Shown here: piece after piece, positions 6,809-10,274 of the stretch
Numbering within the stretch: the first letter of the stretch is position 1
Layout: each line of letters starts with the position of its first letter
Origin: Chlorobium sp.
Lineage (GTDB): Bacteria > Bacteroidota > Chlorobiia > Chlorobiales > Chlorobiaceae
Assembly (NCBI GenBank): GCA_028278005.1
Contig: JANQFD010000025.1
Location: forward strand, 1 to 10,274
Direction of reading: 5' to 3'
Length of the DNA stretch: 10,274 nucleotides
The notes under the pieces: generated by a model
Told to the model about the DNA's origin: nothing
What the model saw: the letters and a program-made list of their open reading frames with translations, nothing else
Database searches by the model: none
Translations under genes and position numbers: made by a program

Positions 6809-6838
6809 CAGTCAGCAGTCTTCAATCGGCAGTCGGCA
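6809..6838. repeat. Degenerate short CAGTC/CGGCA repeats after bchX
   Basis: The stretch contains CAGTC, AGCAGTC and then CGGCAGTCGGCA, an overlapping series of near-identical short words. The 9-mer CAGTCGGCA at 6830-6838 occurs again as its reverse complement at 2271-2279 in another intergenic spacer. It may be a fragment of a dispersed intergenic repeat. No stem-loop strong enough to be a terminator was seen. Confidence 0.4.
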
Positions 6839-6854
6839 AGATTTTTCACAAACT

Positions 6855-6883
6855 CGTCACTTGTTATGCGTCACTTGTCACTT
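6855..6883. repeat. Short direct repeat GTCACTTG in the bchX-typA spacer
   Basis: CGTCACTTG occurs at 6855-6863 and again at 6869-6877 (period 14), followed at once by GTCACTT at 6877-6883. It sits just beyond the stop codon of typA, between two convergent genes. Confidence 0.5.
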
Positions 6884-6885
6884 CT

Positions 6886-8712
6886 TTACACTTTCGCCCG
6901 CTTGGCCGCCTTGGCCCTCTGATTCGAATCAAGAATCCTTTTCCTGATCCTTATATTTTCCGGTGTCACCTCGACAAGCTCGTCATCGTTGATGAAATCA
7001 AGCGCCTGTTCAAGAGTCAGAATTTTCGGCGGTGTGAGACGAATTGCATCGTCTGCGCCTGAAGATCGCATATTGGTGAGTTTCTTGGTCTTGCAGACAT
7101 TCAGGGTTATATCAAACTCTCTGGTCGACTCGCCAACCACCATACCTTCGTAAACCTTGACGTTCGGTCCTATAAAAAAGATACCGCGGTCTTCGAGTCC
7201 CGCTATTGCATAGGAAACCGACTGCCCGTTTTCACCGCTGACAAGCGCGCCGGTCTCTCTTGCAGGGAGTTTCCCCCTGAAAGGCTGGTAATTGTGAAAT
7301 ACGTGGGATAGAATCCCTTCACCTTTCGTATCGGTGGTAAATTCCTGGCTGTATCCTATCAGCCCCCTTGTCGGAATCTCAAATTCAAGCCTGATCATGC
7401 CGCCCCTGAGTGTTTCCATATGCTTCATTTCAGCCTTACGGCGCCCCATCTTTTCGATGACAACCCCGTTATATTCATCAGGAACATCGATCGTGACATG
7501 TTCTACCGGTTCGAGCAGCGTTCCGTCTTCTGCAGTACGGGTTATCACCTGAGGACGTGAAATGGCCAGTTCGAACCCTTCGCGGCGCATATTTTCGATC
7601 AGCACGGAAAGATGCAGTTCTCCCCGGCCCGAAACACGAAACGTGTCAGCGCTGTCCGTTTCCTCCACACGCAGGGCAACGTTGGTCATCACCTCTTTCA
7701 TGAGCCGGTCGCGTATCTTGCGGCTGGTAACCTCCTTGCCCTCCAATCCGGCAAAAGGCGAATCGTTTACCGAAAAAAGCATGGAAAGTGTCGGTTTGCT
7801 GATTTCGAACGACTCGATCGCTTCCGGTTTTGCTTCCGAAGCAAGCGTCTGACCGACGTTTACCTCGGTTATGCCCGAAACAGCTATGATATCACCTGAC
7901 GCGGCTTCTTTAACTTCGACACGTCGAGTCATATCGAAAGTAAAAAGTTTTGCAACGCTGCCTTTTCCAACCTGTCCTTCATCCGTCACGACTGCAAGCG
8001 AATCACCGGGATGAACTTTTCCCCTGTGAATCCTCCCGATGGCTATCTTGCCCAGGTAGTCACTGTAATCAAGCGTGGTCACCAGCATCTGGAAACCATC
8101 CTTGTCGTTACTTTCAGGCGGCGGTATTTCCTTGACAATCATATCGAGAAGCAGGCTCATATCTCCATCCTTGTCTGCCATGGCTCTTTTGGCAATACCA
8201 AATTTTGCCGAAGTGAAGAGGTAAGGAAACTCCAGTTGCTCTTCATCAGCTCCTAAAGCAATAAAGAGATCGAGCACCTGATCATGTACTTTGTCCGGAT
8301 CTGCCTGAGGACGATCGATCTTGTTAATGACAACAACCGGCCTGAGCTTCAACTCAAGCGCTTTACGAAGAACGAATTTCGTCTGCGGCATCGGCCCTTC
8401 AAATGCATCGACAAGCAGCAGTACACCGTCAACCATTTTCAGGATTCGCTCGACTTCACCCCCGAAATCCGCATGACCCGGAGTATCGACAATATTTATT
8501 TTACAGCCTTTATAAACCGTTGCAGCATTCTTGGATAATATGGTAATCCCCCGCTCCCTCTCCTGCGGATTGGAGTCAAGGACACGGGCATCAACCTGTT
8601 GATTTTCCCTGAAAACACCCGTGTGACTAAAAATTGCATCGACAAGCGTTGTCTTTCCGTGGTCAACATGAGCGATGATGGCGATATTGCGAATATTCTT
8701 TTCTTTACTCAT
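6886..8712 (-). CDS. typA: Translational GTPase TypA/BipA
   Basis: A ribosome-associated GTPase related to EF-G, involved in stress and low-temperature ribosome function. The 608-residue length is normal for the family. G motifs are complete: AHVDHGKT (14-21), RGITI (54-58), DTPGH (76-80, including the catalytic-type His), NKID (130-133) and SAK (168-170). The stretch ADFGGEVERILKMVDGV is a TypA signature, and the C-terminal part carries the expected GRGELHLSVLIENMRREGFE and GLIGYSQEF segments. The protein ends in a Lys/Arg-rich tail. The start is the ATG at 8712-8710, giving MSKEKNIRNIAII, as usual for the family; the upstream GAAAAAG is a weak ribosome binding site. The gene is convergent with bchX and divergent from the HemX-like gene, so it is probably transcribed alone. 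Confidence 0.97.
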   Translation of the reverse strand: MSKEKNIRNIAIIAHVDHGKTTLVDAIFSHTGVFRENQQVDARVLDSNPQERERGITILSKNAATVYKGCKINIVDTPGHADFGGEVERILKMVDGVLLLVDAFEGPMPQTKFVLRKALELKLRPVVVINKIDRPQADPDKVHDQVLDLFIALGADEEQLEFPYLFTSAKFGIAKRAMADKDGDMSLLLDMIVKEIPPPESNDKDGFQMLVTTLDYSDYLGKIAIGRIHRGKVHPGDSLAVVTDEGQVGKGSVAKLFTFDMTRRVEVKEAASGDIIAVSGITEVNVGQTLASEAKPEAIESFEISKPTLSMLFSVNDSPFAGLEGKEVTSRKIRDRLMKEVMTNVALRVEETDSADTFRVSGRGELHLSVLIENMRREGFELAISRPQVITRTAEDGTLLEPVEHVTIDVPDEYNGVVIEKMGRRKAEMKHMETLRGGMIRLEFEIPTRGLIGYSQEFTTDTKGEGILSHVFHNYQPFRGKLPARETGALVSGENGQSVSYAIAGLEDRGIFFIGPNVKVYEGMVVGESTREFDITLNVCKTKKLTNMRSSGADDAIRLTPPKILTLEQALDFINDDELVEVTPENIRIRKRILDSNQRAKAAKRAKV

Positions 8713-8835
8713 CTTTTTCGAAGCAAATAGTTATATTTTATTCCGATCCGGGCGAATATACACTTTTTTTCAGGACTATACAGTTGATCCTCCTCGAACA
8801 GTAAGTCAGTGACCTTCGAACGGAATTTTCAATGA

Positions 8836-9720
8836 ATGCTTTCAGAGCACCGGTTGATACCCCGCACTTTTTCTATGGACAATACACTACTTAACAATAC
8901 ACTGCTCACCGTACTGACCTATTTCGTATCGCTGATGTACGTAATTTCACTGGGATTTTACGGGGCCGATTTTTTCAAAGGGCTTGCTTTTGCAAAAACA
9001 TACAAGCACCCTGTGCTGATTGTGACCATTATCACACATATAGCGTTCCTTGGCTTTCTTACCGCACCTGAAGGATACATAATCAGCTTCTCCAGCTCCA
9101 TGCTTATGAGCATGGTCGCACTGACGCTTACTGTTGTCTACATGTTTATCGAGTTCTCGACAAAAACCGATAAAACAGGTTTTTTCATCCTTTCGTTTTC
9201 CGCAGGCGCAGAAATTCTCGCATCGATTCTCCTGCTGACTTCCGAAGCAAACGGGCCGGCATACAGCGGACTCGGCATAGGCATCCACCTGCTTGCAGCG
9301 ATATTCAGCTTCAGCGCTATCGCCATAGCCGGTCTCTACAGCTTTCTCTACCTTCTCCTGTTCCGCCAGATAAAGAACAACAAATTCGGCTTTCTGTTCG
9401 AAAACCTGCCCAACCTGGAAGTACTTGAACAGCTTATAAAACATGCGGTTGTGTTCGGTTTTCTTTTCCTCAGCATAACACTTCTCGCCGGAATCATCGG
9501 CTCGATTCAGACTTCAGAAGTAATAAACCTTTTCGAAACCAGATTGCTCGCACTGGTAGTCATCTGGCTGTTCTACGGTGCCAGCCTTTTTATCAAAAAA
9601 CTCTTCGGCTGGGACACAATTCACATGGCATATCTCCTCATCTTTCTTTTTGTCCTAACCAGCACATTGATTATGCTGATGAGTATTTTTTCGCCAACGT
9701 TCCACAGCATAAGCTTTTAG
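8836..9720 (+). CDS. Cytochrome c assembly (CcsA/HemX-like) membrane protein
   Basis: A polytopic membrane protein of 294 residues with about eight hydrophobic segments, at roughly 23-42, 60-78, 82-105, 118-135, 148-176, 203-222, 235-252 and 264-283. The central region, a His followed by a long helix, then FRQIKNNKFGFLFENLPNLE and a helix starting near KHAVVFGF, follows the CcsA/HemX pattern (cytochrome c assembly family). Candidate haem-ligand histidines are His68, His151, His203 and His263. The tryptophan-rich WWD haem-binding motif of true CcsA/CcmC is not evident, which favours HemX. Its position directly before hemA matches the known hemX-hemA association and suggests a part in haem handling or in setting HemA levels. 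The ATG at 8836 has GGAA 10 nt upstream; an ATG at 8875 (codon 14) would give 281 residues and remains possible. Confidence 0.78.
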   Translation: MLSEHRLIPRTFSMDNTLLNNTLLTVLTYFVSLMYVISLGFYGADFFKGLAFAKTYKHPVLIVTIITHIAFLGFLTAPEGYIISFSSSMLMSMVALTLTVVYMFIEFSTKTDKTGFFILSFSAGAEILASILLLTSEANGPAYSGLGIGIHLLAAIFSFSAIAIAGLYSFLYLLLFRQIKNNKFGFLFENLPNLEVLEQLIKHAVVFGFLFLSITLLAGIIGSIQTSEVINLFETRLLALVVIWLFYGASLFIKKLFGWDTIHMAYLLIFLFVLTSTLIMLMSIFSPTFHSISF

Positions 9721-9735
9721 CGGCGCACTTGAGAT

Positions 9736-9764
9736 TTGATATTCTGAACGCTTTGCGCTATATT
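9736..9764 (+). promoter_or_regulatory. Sigma70-type promoter upstream of hemA
   Basis: TTGATA (9736-9741) and TATATT (9759-9764) are separated by exactly 17 bp; each box is close to consensus. Transcription would begin near 9771, leaving a leader of about 66 nt before the hemA ATG. It shows that hemA need not depend on read-through from the upstream membrane-protein gene. No regulatory palindrome or riboswitch was recognised in the leader. Confidence 0.6.
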
Positions 9765-9836
9765 TCGTTTCATTGTCTTTTATCAGTAAAGGGTAGATCG
9801 GATCGCTTTCAGGCAAGCCACTAAACCATTTATATC

Positions 9837-10274
9837 ATGAACATTATTTCAGTTGGTGTAAATCATAAAACAGCACCTATTGAAATCCGTGAAAGAGTAT
9901 CCCTTTCAGAAGTTCAAGCAAAGGAGTTTCTGAGAAACCTGATTGACGACGGCATAGCCCAGGAAGCAATGGTGCTTTCGACCTGCAACAGGACGGAGCT
10001 GTATGTCGTCCCCGGAATGCCTGAAGTTGACGGACGCTACCTGAAAGAATATCTCATCGCCTACAGGGAAGCACAGGGCCAGGTTCGCCCTGAACATTTC
10101 TTCAATCGTTTTTACTGTAATACGGCACGGCATCTCTTTGAGGTGGCAAGCGCCATCGACTCACTGATCCTTGGCGAAGGCCAGATACTCGGGCAGGTCA
10201 AGGATGGCTACAGGATAGCTGTCGAGGTTCAATCAGCAGGCATTCTTCTCACACGCCTGTGCCACACGGCTTTC
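9837..10274 (+). CDS. hemA: Glutamyl-tRNA reductase, 3' end cut off by the window
   Basis: Reduces glutamyl-tRNA to glutamate-1-semialdehyde with NADPH, the first committed step of the C5 route to 5-aminolevulinate, and so the entry to haem, cobalamin and bacteriochlorophyll. The 146 codons present cover the N-terminal catalytic domain: VNHKTAPIEIRE (8-19), STCNRTELY (48-56) with catalytic Cys50, and the family signature around IDSLILGEGQILGQVKDGY. The NADPH domain and C-terminal dimerisation domain lie beyond the window. The ATG at 9837 gives the standard MNIISVGVNHKTAP start; no clear Shine-Dalgarno sequence precedes it. It lies 116 bp after the HemX-like gene. The identification is firm. 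Confidence 0.97.
   Translation, partial: MNIISVGVNHKTAPIEIRERVSLSEVQAKEFLRNLIDDGIAQEAMVLSTCNRTELYVVPGMPEVDGRYLKEYLIAYREAQGQVRPEHFFNRFYCNTARHLFEVASAIDSLILGEGQILGQVKDGYRIAVEVQSAGILLTRLCHTAF

Noticed and set aside
8784..8802. Perfect GAGGAGG Shine-Dalgarno-like sequence on the minus strand upstream of typA
   Set aside because: No start codon follows at a usable distance and no small open frame could be supported.
8792..8822. Two TCGAAC words about two helical turns apart before the HemX-like gene
   Set aside because: The match is only six bases with differing flanks, too short to claim an operator.
8947..9444. 165-codon open frame antisense to the HemX-like gene
   Set aside because: The plus-strand frame gives a coherent multi-helix membrane protein, while the antisense product is Cys- and Lys-rich with no known pattern.

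Overview
The window reads as chromosomal DNA from a green sulfur bacterium (Chlorobiaceae). The strongest reason is a bchF-bchC-bchX run for the bacteriochlorophyll a branch, in which each protein carries its family's signatures. A bacillithiol deacetylase (BshB1) and a HemX/CcsA-like protein next to hemA fit the same assignment. No insertion sequence, phage gene, tRNA, rRNA or CRISPR array was seen, and no gene-free stretch exceeds about 215 bases. Genus and species cannot be fixed by eye.

Layout, left to right. (1) The left edge holds the 5' part of dut (dUTPase, minus strand, cut off at base 1). It diverges from bshB1 (plus strand), with 46 bp between the start codons. (2) bshB1 converges on a thioredoxin-reductase-like flavoprotein gene (minus strand). 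That protein keeps the CATC redox centre but lacks the usual NADPH-binding residues. (3) A 215 bp divergent spacer leads to a family-5 ABC-transporter substrate-binding lipoprotein, with no permease or ATPase gene nearby. (4) A near-consensus sigma70-type promoter precedes bchF-bchC-bchX. These encode the C3-vinyl hydratase, the 3-hydroxyethyl dehydrogenase and the Fe-S reductase subunit of chlorophyllide a reductase. bchY and bchZ do not follow. (5) A short repeat-rich spacer separates bchX from the convergent gene typA (minus strand). (6) A HemX/CcsA-like membrane protein diverges from typA and is followed by hemA (glutamyl-tRNA reductase, first enzyme of C5 tetrapyrrole synthesis), which has its own promoter and is cut off at the right edge.

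How the genes fit together: hemA feeds 5-aminolevulinate into the tetrapyrrole pathway, and bchF, bchC and bchX act at its bacteriochlorophyll a end. bshB1 and the atypical thioredoxin-reductase-like protein both belong to thiol redox chemistry. dut and typA are housekeeping genes.

The most unusual feature is the end of BchX. After the NifH-like core and a lysine-rich hydrophilic linker comes a segment of about 60 residues that resembles sigma-factor region 4 (a helix-turn-helix). The second is the loss of all recognisable NADPH determinants in the thioredoxin-reductase-like protein, which suggests another electron donor, possibly ferredoxin.
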